Assembly: GCF_000328475.2 (NCBI RefSeq) | Contig: NC_026481.1 | Location: 372,001 to 436,000, forward strand | Source: Mycosarcoma maydis | Taxonomy: Eukaryota > Basidiomycota > Ustilaginomycetes > Ustilaginales | Length of the DNA: 64,000 nucleotides | Direction of reading: 5' to 3' | Part shown: positions 34,643 through 44,328 of the stretch, piece by piece | Position numbering within the stretch: position 1 is the stretch's first letter | Layout: every line of letters starts with the position of its first letter | Position numbers and translations under genes: made by a program | The notes under the pieces: model-generated | What the model saw: only the letters and a program-made list of their open reading frames with translations | What the model was told of the DNA's origin: nothing | Databases searched by the model: none

Positions 34643-35850
34643 GATACGCTAAAAGTATCGGTCACTTCGGTGATATGTAGAGCAGCGGCAGATGTAGGGG
34701 AGCGAGAGGTCCAATCGGAGGGAGCAGTCTCTGACGCTATGCGTGAACGGCAGCCGAGCTAGCGCTGCGTGGTTTGACAGCAGGATAATCGTGCAACTAC
34801 TGAGTTAGAGCGTTGCCAAACCAGCAAGACTCTTTTAGTGTGCGATTTCGTGAGATATTGGTCAAGTCGATTGTTTTGCTCGTCTTTTCTGCTTTTCGGA
34901 AGATGGTCTTAAAAGGAATGCTATGCTTTCGTGCCTTTGTTACCGCTTATCGTCGTGTACAGATAATTGCCTGCGGCCTGGGAGTGAGTGGTGGAAAATC
35001 TGCAACGGTATCGTATAGGTCGAAATGCCTCCCTTGGGTATGGGTATCGAGGATGGCAGCGGTGTACGCGGTGGTGGTTCCCTAGCAATTACTATTGAAA
35101 GATATACAGTTTGTCGTAAGCTGAGCTGTTAGGGGCGACAGGCTGAGTCGCACGATCCTGTCCGACTTTTAAAGGCTCAAAGCTGCTAGCGGACCCTCTT
35201 CAAATCGTTTGACAACGAGTGTTTGGATGAGTGAAATGCGGAGGGGCAGCGAATTAGACTAGATGGAGTGGCGTTAGTTGCTGACCACAACCACGATGGT
35301 GAGGTGGCAAGTAATCAAAGCAAACGGCCAAAAATGGTTGAGGTTGATCGCCAGGGAGGTCGGTGTGAGTGATGGTGTGGAGTCGAGATGCAGGTTTATT
35401 CCAAGCCAAGCCGCAATCGTGAATCAAACCCCGACTTCCTTTTTTCCAACAGAGATGTTATGCCGCTGTGCCGAGTCGAATTGCAACTTTTTTTTTGTTT
35501 CCACGCCTCGCTTCCTGCTCCCACCTCGCAACACAAACACGACAAGACAAATCACGAATGCGAGAGGATACGCTGAAAATAGACACAAAGCAAACACGGA
35601 TGACAAGAGCCAGCAGCCTGCTGAGAGGCGCGCTCGAGAACAAGAGGCAACCACGAATCACGAATATAACAGGCACGCACATGCGGTGAAAGAGTGATGC
35701 AAAGAAAAAAGACAGTGAGTGTGTGTGTGTGTGTGTGCGGGTGGTTTTGTGTTGAAAAGCGGTGTTGCTATGCCCGAAAACGGTGCACGGAACGGGTATG
35801 AGAGAAAACAGGCCCATGAAAGAATGGCGCCTCGCTTGAGCCTTACACAA
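34643..35850. other. Intergenic region, PPG1 promoter and RAX2 3' flank
   Basis: It contains a GT dinucleotide run (35715-35738) and heptamer copies near 35417, 35552 and 35652. No gene is seen. Confidence 0.55.
35715..35738. repeat. (GT)n microsatellite
   Basis: An uninterrupted GT run just downstream of the RAX2 stop codon. Confidence 0.9.
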
Positions 35851-38800
35851 TCACATCACATAAGCGCTAGGAACGACGCCGGTCTGACCCTGGGTGTTTC
35901 TGGCAAGCCACCAGTGACGATCCTGGTCATCGAGAATCTCGATGGGTTCACCTGCCGTCAGTGGAAGTTCCGACTCGTGGTTAGGCACAAAGTCGTAGCG
36001 TGCATGTGCAGGGATCCCCTCCATGGGCGAGTCCTCTTCGTCGCCACCGATGGCAGCTGCTGCGCCAGCTGCAGCCCCGACACCAAGCATGCCAGCTTCA
36101 TCGGAAAAGCCGCCATCATCTGTGTGATACTGTGTGTGAGCGCTTTGCCCGGTACGCCCGCCATCGCTGTGATAGTTGGACATGGCCGCTTCTTCGCCCA
36201 TGTCGCGCTGCTGCGGCGAGCCTGGTCCACGGTGACCCGCAGCAGCAGCAGCAGCACCGAGACCAGCAGCAGTGGCAGCACCGCCACCGTGCTCACCAAG
36301 CATGGCATTCTCGGTAGCCGCATTGAGCGTTGCCAGCAAGCTCGAAGGCCGCTTCTTTTCACCAAGACCCAGCGACTCGTCGCTCGCCGAGATAGGCACG
36401 TCCACGTCACGGGGCTCAGGATGTCTCCTGGCAATGGCCCAGATGAGGCCGAGCAGCACCAGCAAAAAGACGATACCGAGTCCGATCGCAATCGAGATGA
36501 GAATGACCAGACCCACAGCAAGGTGATGCAGGTTGGGAAACTGCAGCACCTCGGTGGAGCGAGAAAAGGCACGCACAATGCCCGAAGAGCCATCCAGGTT
36601 GGTCGCGAGCAAGAACGGCGAGTAGCTCTGGCCGTCGAAGAAGACGCTCGAGATGTTGCCATAGTCCTGTGTGGCCAATGCGCCACTGACCACGAGCAAT
36701 CGGTTATCCTCCAGGATCGGGTTGCTTGGGTGCGCCTTCGAAATGGGCACAAACGTCAATTGCGAAATGCCCGTGGCAGGAAGGAACTGACCGGTACCGA
36801 CGGCCGTGTACTGGGTGCCGTCCCATCTGACCAAGTACGGCGCGGTGCCGTCGGCGGTGAGACCAGCGACAAAGATGGCGTTGGCGTTGAGGTCGTCGAC
36901 ACTGACAGCCGTGGCAGGTCCGGGGATCTGGTTTGGGCCGCTGCCGACGCTTCCCAATCTGGTCCAGATCTGCGTATCAAAGTTGTAGCTGACCAGCGAG
37001 GCTTCGGCACCGTTGACCGTCATGGCTCCCGCCAAGATGAGTTGGTTGGCTTTGTTGCCGGCAAAGTCGATGGCGGCAATCTCGCCGCTGAGACCGGCGC
37101 TCAGAGGACTCCAGCGCATGCCGTTGGTGTCCCAGAGACAGACGTTGGCACACGGCAGGGAGCCGGCGGATGCAAAGCTGCCAGAGACGATGAGCTGCGT
37201 CGAGTCCGGCCGATGGTCAATGGAAGTGACGGAGAGATTTTGTCCAGAACTGGCGGAGAGCGGTGCAGCGTTGGTGATCCAACTGGCCTTTTTGAGGTCG
37301 TAAGCCTCGAACCCATCGTCGCCGCCAACGTAGAGCATGTCGGCGTCGACCAGCAACGAGCGAATCACCATGTTGGTTTGTTGATGGGACGAAGTGGGCA
37401 GCGCTGGGAAAGCCGATGCAGCATTGGTGGAGTCGTCGTAGAAAGCAAGATTGCGGATGCCAGAAGTGGTGGTGAAGTTTCCACCGAGGATGTTGACAAA
37501 CGATCCATCGTTACGCTGCCAGAAGGCGCTGGCGAGGATCTCGCTCTCACCGCTCGACATGAGGGAGGCGGGCGTCATGATGGCGGCCCGTTTGATCAAT
37601 GAAGCGGCTTGTGCGGAGGGTGCTTCACGATGACCGTTAGCCAAGGGCGCTCTTGGCAGGAGTGAGAACAATCTGGAGCCGAAGCCAGGACCCGAGTCAC
37701 GCTTTGACACCTCAGCTCGCTGCTGCACTTGTCGTTGCTGCTGCTGCTGCCAAGTGCTACCAATGCTGAACCTGCGCGCCAGGCTAGCAGACGACGAGGC
37801 GGAGGCAGAAGAGCCGGACGGAGTGGCGAATTGAAACTTGAGCGATTCGATGATGGGCAAGTCGCCAGGCTGATCGGGAGCACGTATCTGAGCAGCGCCA
37901 GATGCCGACTGAAGGCTCAACGCGCGGACACTTCCGGCAAGAAAGCTCTCTTCGGTGCTTGCGGCGTAATCTGCGAAGGCAGCTGTCATTTCTGCCGACA
38001 CAAAGCTAGCTTGTGTCTGCCATGCGTCGGCGGTTGAGTTCCAGACCGCGTAGCCGCCGCTCTGACCAGTGCCATTAACAGTGACAAAGGAGCCGGCAAC
38101 GAGGATGGCATCGGGACCGAGCGGGTAAATGTCAGTGACTGCGCCATCGGGACCACCGCCAAGCGCAGTCCAAGTGTTTGCGTCTGGATCGTAGCGAGCG
38201 ACGTAAGAAGCGGCCACTGCGCCGTCGGCGGTGGCGGTGAAATTTCCTCCTACGTAGAGTGCATTGCCCAGGTTCGCTAAGGCCTCGACGGGACCGTTGA
38301 GACCTCGGTTGGCGATCTCGATGGGGGTCTTGCCAGCCGAGTCCTGGGAAAAGCCAGCAATGTTGGCAAAGCTAACATTGCCACTCGAGGTGAACGATCC
38401 ACCAACAAAGGTGCGCGATCCAATCGAGACGATGGAGGAGACGGCAGTGTTGGTGGCATTGCTGCGCACGCCATTGGCATAAAGGGTCGCTGCAAAGGCG
38501 TCGACGTCGGTCATGGTGGTGTTTGGCAGAATGCCTGTGCCGTTGGCTTGAAGCGCAGTGATTGCCGGGTCAAAGAGGTTGTACTCGAATACGCCGAATC
38601 CGGTAGCACGGTTCATCTGGAGCGTCTCGTTGCTATTGAGCAGCAGGAAGCTCACCTTGTCGGCGATGACGGTGAAGTCACCACCGCCCGAAGGCGCGGG
38701 GGCATCGGAGGGGATGGAAAGCACCACAGTGGGTTGGAAGCCTTGTCCGGCCTTGTGGACCTCGCCGCTGTAAATTTGGACGGTGCGGTCGTCTTGGTTG

Positions 38801-40365
38801 GTTTGCGAGACGCGGGTAAGGTTGCCCTGTGAGCCTTGAAGAGCAAAGACGTTGGCTTGGACGTCGGTGCGCTGGGCACATTGATTGCTGGCGCTACATC
38901 CGGGGACAAACATGTTGATGGTGTAGTTGCCATTGATGGGAATGTCGACGGAAAAGGTGACGGTGGCGGAAGACGAGGCAGATGCCAGGTTGGAGTATGA
39001 GTCGGTGTAGGCCAAGACGGGCTCGACGGTGCCGGCGAGCGTGTTAATGGTGCTAGTGTACCAACCGCCCTGGTTGGTAGCAGACGAGTCGGTACCGTTG
39101 GCGCCGTTCTGGTCGGAATTGCAGCCGCCGCGATTGAGCGCGTTGTAGGCGTATGCCCAGCCGCCTTCAGAGAGTAGCTCGAGGAGGTGAAGGCCAGCGC
39201 CGGCGCCATAGTGTTGGGTAGCGGTGAACTGAATACCGGTGAGGCGCTTGACACCACCGGGCGCGTTGTTGGTCGGGGTATCTGCTATCAAAAAGTCTTG
39301 GTAGGGGAGAGTCGGGTCGTGCGCCAAGGGGCAGTTGTTGGTGCATGTAGCATTCTGGTTGGTGGTCGGATCGAGGTAGATGAGCTCGAGCTCGGTGTTG
39401 TCGGGGATCGAGACGATACTAAAGGTGCGTGTGCCGCGGCCATCGACAAAGGTGTTGCCGAGACGGATGGCGCGCACGTTCAGGGCACGGAAGGCACGTG
39501 CCGTGAGACGGCCGTTGGCGCCATCGCCAAAGAGATATGAGTTGCCGGAGCCGTCGGCGCCTTGCGGGCACAGAATTTGGGCCGGGTTGTTGAAGCCGGC
39601 GTCGCTGGAGCTGGGACCACCTCCAAACTCGACCTGACCGAGAGAGATGGGGGTGAGCGCGGCTGTGAGAGAGGACGCCGAGGTGTTGGTGCCCGAAGAC
39701 ATGCCGTTAGCGCCGATGGAGGCAAAGCGAGTGTCAAAGCTGCCACCGAAACGGATAAGCGAATTGTTGCCACCTTGCGTGATGGTGTTAACGGTGCCAT
39801 CGAGACCGCCAAAGTCGACTGGATTCCATGTGGATGCTGCTACGTCCCACTGCGCTACATTGCCAAGGTATCGTTCAGACGCGCCGTTGACGGGTGCAGA
39901 AAAGGAGCCGCCAACGATGAGCTTCTGCTGGTCGCTATCGCAGAAGAGAGCATGGACGGTGCCATCGAGGCCACCTGCCATGTTGTCGAACATCTTTGAG
40001 CGAGGGTTGTAGGAGGCAATGTTGCTGACAGATGTACCACCTATGGAGAAAAAGTTGCCGGCGACGTAGACGGTGTTGGGCGATGACTGCATCTGACAAA
40101 TGGCGCGGATGGTGCCACCCTGTTCTGTAGCGCTGATGAAAGAGACGGTGCCATTGGCGGCACGAGATAGGAGAGAGGATGCAGCAGAGTCATAGGTTGT
40201 GTTTGGGCTTTGTGAGGAGCCGGTCTGGTTCCAGATCTGGATGCCAGCAAAGGAGCCGGCGATGCTGACGGCGCCGAGAAGATCAAAGTCGATGCTAGGA
40301 AACTTGGGAACGGATGCAGAGGCGAGAGGGAGGGCGATGGTGAGTAAGAGAGCTGATTTGGACAT
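35851..40365 (-). CDS. Rax2 cell-polarity membrane protein with C-terminal SH3 domain
   Basis: Rax2 is a single-span plasma-membrane landmark for bud-site selection and polar growth. I chose the ATG at 40365 because it starts directly with a signal peptide (MSKSALLLTIALPLASASVP); the frame is open to another ATG at 40497, which would add 44 residues in front. The product is 1504 residues. The large outer part holds kelch/beta-propeller-like repeats of the form VYVAGNF, LIVGGSF, TWNPVDFGGLDGTV, with many Asn-glycosylation sites, as in Rax2. A transmembrane segment lies near 1279-1308 (VILISIAIGLGIVFLLVLLG), followed by a basic cytosolic stretch and a tail of about 190 residues. The last 55 residues form an SH3 domain (ARYDFVPNHESELPL, WW, GVVPSAYV). 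The yeast protein has a short tail without SH3. Confidence 0.9.
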   Translation of the reverse strand: MSKSALLLTIALPLASASVPKFPSIDFDLLGAVSIAGSFAGIQIWNQTGSSQSPNTTYDSAASSLLSRAANGTVSFISATEQGGTIRAICQMQSSPNTVYVAGNFFSIGGTSVSNIASYNPRSKMFDNMAGGLDGTVHALFCDSDQQKLIVGGSFSAPVNGASERYLGNVAQWDVAASTWNPVDFGGLDGTVNTITQGGNNSLIRFGGSFDTRFASIGANGMSSGTNTSASSLTAALTPISLGQVEFGGGPSSSDAGFNNPAQILCPQGADGSGNSYLFGDGANGRLTARAFRALNVRAIRLGNTFVDGRGTRTFSIVSIPDNTELELIYLDPTTNQNATCTNNCPLAHDPTLPYQDFLIADTPTNNAPGGVKRLTGIQFTATQHYGAGAGLHLLELLSEGGWAYAYNALNRGGCNSDQNGANGTDSSATNQGGWYTSTINTLAGTVEPVLAYTDSYSNLASASSSATVTFSVDIPINGNYTINMFVPGCSASNQCAQRTDVQANVFALQGSQGNLTRVSQTNQDDRTVQIYSGEVHKAGQGFQPTVVLSIPSDAPAPSGGGDFTVIADKVSFLLLNSNETLQMNRATGFGVFEYNLFDPAITALQANGTGILPNTTMTDVDAFAATLYANGVRSNATNTAVSSIVSIGSRTFVGGSFTSSGNVSFANIAGFSQDSAGKTPIEIANRGLNGPVEALANLGNALYVGGNFTATADGAVAASYVARYDPDANTWTALGGGPDGAVTDIYPLGPDAILVAGSFVTVNGTGQSGGYAVWNSTADAWQTQASFVSAEMTAAFADYAASTEESFLAGSVRALSLQSASGAAQIRAPDQPGDLPIIESLKFQFATPSGSSASASSSASLARRFSIGSTWQQQQQRQVQQRAEVSKRDSGPGFGSRLFSLLPRAPLANGHREAPSAQAASLIKRAAIMTPASLMSSGESEILASAFWQRNDGSFVNILGGNFTTTSGIRNLAFYDDSTNAASAFPALPTSSHQQTNMVIRSLLVDADMLYVGGDDGFEAYDLKKASWITNAAPLSASSGQNLSVTSIDHRPDSTQLIVSGSFASAGSLPCANVCLWDTNGMRWSPLSAGLSGEIAAIDFAGNKANQLILAGAMTVNGAEASLVSYNFDTQIWTRLGSVGSGPNQIPGPATAVSVDDLNANAIFVAGLTADGTAPYLVRWDGTQYTAVGTGQFLPATGISQLTFVPISKAHPSNPILEDNRLLVVSGALATQDYGNISSVFFDGQSYSPFLLATNLDGSSGIVRAFSRSTEVLQFPNLHHLAVGLVILISIAIGLGIVFLLVLLGLIWAIARRHPEPRDVDVPISASDESLGLGEKKRPSSLLATLNAATENAMLGEHGGGAATAAGLGAAAAAAGHRGPGSPQQRDMGEEAAMSNYHSDGGRTGQSAHTQYHTDDGGFSDEAGMLGVGAAAGAAAAIGGDEEDSPMEGIPAHARYDFVPNHESELPLTAGEPIEILDDQDRHWWLARNTQGQTGVVPSAYVM

Positions 40366-40640
40366 GGCTCGTGCCAGTCGGGAGGTGGATGGATGTGGCT
40401 GCGAAGCGCGTCGGTAGGATTTGCTCGCCGGGACGGTAGCGACGAATGGCACCATGATGGCTACTGATGCCAAGTCGAGGATGATGATGGGGTTCAATTA
40501 TCGACGCACCCGGAGGCGAAGCAAGGACGACGACAGGAAAGGAAGAGACAAAAAAGAGAGAGGGGCGGATCAAAGCATCGCAGATGCCGGGTGAGATAGG
40601 TCGACGTACGCTGTTAGAGGCGCAGCGAGGGGCGCGGCAA

Positions 40641-40682
40641 GGATGTGGATGCGGATGCCGATGCCGATGCGGATGCGGATGC
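40641..40682. repeat. (GGATGC)n hexanucleotide array
   Basis: Seven slightly varied units (GGATGT, GGATGC, CGATGC) in tandem. Confidence 0.85.
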
Positions 40683-40941
40683 AGCGCGGTCAGGTCAAAC
40701 GAGTGTGATCGGTGGAAAGACGATGAATGTTGAGTTGTTGAAGAGCACGCGCTGTTGGTACTGATAGTGGATCGAGATGCAGCAAGGTGGGACGAAATCG
40801 GATGCGACGTTCAACAGTCGAGCTAGGTCAAAGCAGGAAGGGCTTGTTGAGCACCTTGCAAAAGAAGAAAAGTCAAAGAGAGGAGCAAGTACGAGATGCG
40901 GATATGAGATGAAGAAGAAAGGATCACGAAAGAGAAAGGGA

Positions 40942-40968
40942 GATGATGATGATGATGATGATGATGAT
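40942..40968. repeat. (GAT)n microsatellite
   Basis: Nine GAT triplets, followed by degenerate GAT/GGT units. Confidence 0.9.
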
Positions 40969-41587
40969 GGTGATGGTGATAGTGATAGTGATGGCGACGA
41001 TGATCACGAACCGAGGCGTCTCAGAGCGCCCAAAACTCGATTCACGATTGGCGTACCGTGCCAGAAAAAGGCGAGGCGCGCACCAAAAGAAAATTATCGC
41101 ACCAATTTGAGTATATTTTCAACACAGCAGCGCAGCAGCGGACAGACAGGATATAGTTAGGCCAGGCTTTTGTTTTTCGGTCGAGTTGATGCGTTGTTTC
41201 GAGGGTGTCTCTGTTTGACACCGACTCTGGATCATACACGATACAAAGCAGCCGAACTTGACCCACCGTGGTATCATCGTGAATCCGATCAGCGAATCCA
41301 CCGACATTAGGCCAAATAAAGTCGCAACAGAGTCTACAGCATCCACGAGTTGCAATTTCATGCAGACCCACCAACGATGCAGTCGACTGTGATCAAGTGA
41401 AGCACAGAATAGCGAGATTGCAAGCCAAGCAACAGCTGCACTGTACTGTATACGTAGACACGAGATGAGGCCATTCATTCGTGATTGTGAAATGCCAGCT
41501 TGGTACTCGTGACTCATGGTGGGCGTCGATGGAAAGATTCCTTGCATGTTGAACAGGGGTCAAAGGTAAACACTCACACTCGCACCG

Positions 41588-41660
41588 CTGCTCTGTGCTC
41601 CGTGCTCCGTGCTCAGTGCTCAGTGCTCAGTGCTCGTGTTCGGTGCTCGTGCTCTGGTGC
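41588..41660. repeat. GTGCTC-type tandem repeat
   Basis: Units of GTGCTCC and GTGCTCA (7 bp) recur about eight times, then degenerate. The period of seven matches that of the dispersed heptamer, although the sequence differs. Confidence 0.7.
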
Positions 41661-41979
41661 TTGCATCACAGACGCGGTCTCGGCTCAGAGAGGCGGCGCA
41701 GCCAGAGCTGCTGTGTTCAGCTTTGCCTCTTTGGTTTTCTACTGAAACCAACACGCGTGATAATATCGCATTTCTCTGGGATTTCGCGAGGTTCGATTCA
41801 CGAATCACGAAGGGATCGACAGCGCAGCTGTTCAGGTCGCGCTTAGCTATCCGTGATTATTCTCGAATTGTGAATAACACGAGTAAAAACACGTGAAAAT
41901 ACGTTTGATCTTTGTTAGACCGTTTGAAAAAGCCGAATCTTTATGAAATTTTGTCGGTGCCGTGCGAAACGCTTACCGC

Positions 41980-42091
41980 GAATCGTGAATCACGAATCGA
42001 TCACGACGCAATGAGTGTGTTGTGCAGTTGCGATCTTTCTCAAGACTCGAAAGAGAAAAATCACAAATCGTGAATCACGCGAATCACGAAT
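41980..42091. repeat. Heptamer clusters
   Basis: GAATCGTGAATCACGAATCGATCACG occupies about 41980-42008 (split here as inverted GAATCGT/CACGAATC units), and similar inverted units lie at 42059-42091. Confidence 0.7.
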
Positions 42092-42292
42092 GCAGCGTGT
42101 CTGGTTGGTGCGTCGGTCAGTTGGTCGATTTCGATTCGGAACCGATCGAGTAGAGTCTGAGAGCGAGGATTGCTAAGGAACGGTTCACGATTTACGATTA
42201 CAGCTTGCAGCCCACGATATCGTCGTTGATCATTTGATCTTTATCCGCCCTTCGCTTTCATCCACCTAGCCTTCGGAACTGTACAAGCCGAA

Positions 42293-42995
42293 ATGGTCGT
42301 CGCCACCTCCGCCAGCATGACTCTTCGACGCGCACCCACTCTGTCCACTCTGGCTGCCGCTTCTGCTGGTCGAGTGCGATCTCTTCACTCGACACGCATC
42401 CTTCGCGCCAATGCTTCTTCTTCCACGACTGCTGCCGACCAAGAGTATCCAAGCGAAAACTTTGGCGCTCCCATCTGGCGATACACCTTCTTGGGTGCCA
42501 TCGCTGCATTTGGCATCTACCGCATCTCGACGCTCCACGCCGATCCGCACCCATCCAGAGCCTCTTCCTCGGGTCGTTCCGCACCAGGCAACGAGTCGGA
42601 AGACAACCTTCACGTTCAAGGCGAACAGCCTTGGCTCACCCGATACATTGAGCACTGGACCACCTCACCAAGCGTCTGGAAGGAGCGCAACGCCCGACAT
42701 CTCGAGCTTGTCAAGGAAAAGGCCGAGGAGCGTCTCCTTTTCCTTTATGCCGAACGTCCACCCGTTCACCGATTGCGTTACACCCAGTGAGTAGCTACCT
42801 CATCCCACTGTCCATTCCCCTCCTGCATTGTGCTTGCACCAAACCTCTGATCCACTGACTTTGATCTCTGCACTGCTCGATTCTCTCTGTGCATTGTACC
42901 TTGCCAGGATCTTTGAACAAGCATCACCTCACGCCATCGCCCCCGGTTCGCAAGTCGACCTCTCCGAACTCAAGATTAAGCGAGCTTCTGAGTGA
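42293..42995 (+). CDS. Fungal complex I accessory subunit, 17.8 kDa (NUXM) type
   Basis: There are two exons, 42293-42786 and 42908-42995, with a 121-nt GTGAGT...GCCAG intron, giving 193 residues. The N-terminus is a Ser/Ala/Arg mitochondrial presequence (LRRAPTLSTLAAASAGRVRSLHSTRILR). One membrane span follows (IWRYTFLGAIAAFGIYRI). The matrix or intermembrane part reads EHWTTSPSVWKERNARHLEL ... EERLLF and, after splicing, RYTQIFEQASPHAIAPGSQVDLS. That pattern (W..RN..H, ..DRLLF.., R.P..F..GSP....AG..VDL) is what I recall for the fungal 17.8 kDa subunit of NADH dehydrogenase. It likely sits in the inner-membrane arm of complex I. The family call rests on recall of the pattern. Confidence 0.65.
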
Positions 42996-43192
42996 TCTCT
43001 TTCCCACTTCCGACCTAGATTCTAGCAATGTATCATCGAATTTCCTAAACTATTCCGCACCCTGTGCTGTCGTTGATCTGCTCATGCTCCGGCTCATGGG
43101 CTCTTACCTGAGGCGATCATGCCAGCCCCTAGCTAGAAAGGAAAAGCTCATCCTTGTCCGCGCACTCGGGCAGCAAAGACGCACGAGGCGTG

Positions 43193-43885
43193 TCACAACT
43201 TTGCATCAGGTCCGTTGCTCAACTGTTGCGCAGCTTGACGAATCTTTCTGCACAGCTCTTCGGCTTCTTGATCATCTAGCTCTTCACGTCCGTGGCCGAG
43301 CCCCATCGTGGCGAGAGCATGGCTTGCCGCCGGCTTCTTGGTTTTTTCGTCTGCACTCGGTCGCGCGGCAGCGGGAACAATGTGGAAGTGAACCTGTCCG
43401 GTCGGCACAAACAAGCACGTTCAGCTGAGCAGCCAGTCGAGCCATCTGAGCGCACATATCAAACTTACATGAGGAACAAGCTGTGCGTAGATCTGGTTGG
43501 TGATCACCTGCAGTCTTTCGTCGTCCAGAGCTGTACCATTTGCCAGCAGCAGACAATGCGAGACCAAGCCGGTCAGTCCTCTCTTCGCGTGGCTTTCTGT
43601 TCGTACATGAAACTCGCCTTTCCCAACAGCTCTTGTGGTCTGCACAAGCGCATTCGACAACCAAGCAGCCGTTTGCTGATCCAAATGCGATACTTGTTCG
43701 ACGTGCTTTTTCGGAACGACGAGTGTGTGTCCGCGTCTCAAGGGCAAGATGTCCAGAAAAGCTAGATTGTGCTCATCTTCATACACAATGTACGCAGCAG
43801 ATTGACCAGCGATGATGCGGCAAAACGCGCAGTCGTCCGATAGCTCCTTGCTCGAATCGAAGCGGGCTAAAGTGTGCGAAGTCAT
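43193..43885 (-). CDS. HIT-family nucleotide hydrolase with a probable GC-AG intron
   Basis: There are three exons: 43885-43618, 43530-43469 and 43393-43193, giving 176 residues. Intron 2 (75 nt) is GTAAGT...GACAG and restores the catalytic histidine triad HVHFHIVP. Intron 1 (87 nt, a multiple of three with no stop) begins GCGAGT after AAAG and ends TACAG, with a CTGAC branch site; removing it joins RAVGK to ALDDERLQV as in the family, so I take it as a GC-AG intron. The protein has the HIT core CAFCRIIAGQ, FLDILPLRRGHTLVVPKKHV, and a C-terminal helix (QEAEELCRKIRQ). It probably hydrolyses AMP-linked or phosphoramidate substrates, as Hint/Hnt proteins do. An upstream in-frame ATG at 43990 would add 35 residues. 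Confidence 0.85.
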
Positions 43886-44328
43886 CTTGATTGTGCACTG
43901 CCTGTCGAGCCAATCTTGAATACTCTGAAGGAGGACGAGGAGGCCAGGGTTGAGGCGAGGCGAAGCAAGGCAAGGCAAGGCGAGAGTCATGCATATCACG
44001 AGCTGCTCGCGCCTGTCGTGTGGGGAAAATCCCGGCTGTCGGTCACAGGCGCTTTGCTCATTCGTGATTCTGATTATTATTATTTTTACTTAAATTGGTT
44101 TTGAATTTGCGCATTCAGATTTGTGATTGTTCTGATTCACGATTCGCTCCACTCGTGACTTGAGCACAAACACGAACGAAAGGGTTAATCGTGAATATAA
44201 TAACCTGGTGCCTGCTGCCTTTGCACGAGCCAAGTCACGAGTAACGAGTGTAGCTCTCTCAACTAGCATGTTTTCCTCCATCCAACACCATCGGGCATCT
44301 ACTGCACTCGTACTTGACAATCCTCACC
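43886..44328. other. Divergent promoter region, HIT / CIA30-PIG-P
   Basis: It contains heptamer copies near 44062, 44130 and 44187. No gene is seen. Confidence 0.55.

Larger units (their letters stand above)
40366..42292. other. Divergent promoter region, RAX2 / complex I subunit
   Basis: This 1.9 kb is gene-free and repeat-rich: GGATGC hexamers (40641-40682), GAT triplets (40942-40968), a GTGCTC array (41588-41660), and heptamer clusters at 41980-42008 and 42059-42091. Confidence 0.55.

Noticed and set aside
35719..37602. 627-codon frame on the + strand
   Set aside because: It lies wholly opposite the Rax2 coding region and shows no recognisable domain, so it is a mirror of the real gene.
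40777..41160. 127-codon frame rich in Lys and Asp
   Set aside because: It is created by the GAT microsatellite in a promoter region, with no similarity or splice support.
43531..43617. GTACGA donor within the HIT gene as the first intron's start
   Set aside because: It is in phase 0, whereas the only acceptor needs phase 1, so the frame would break before the His triad.
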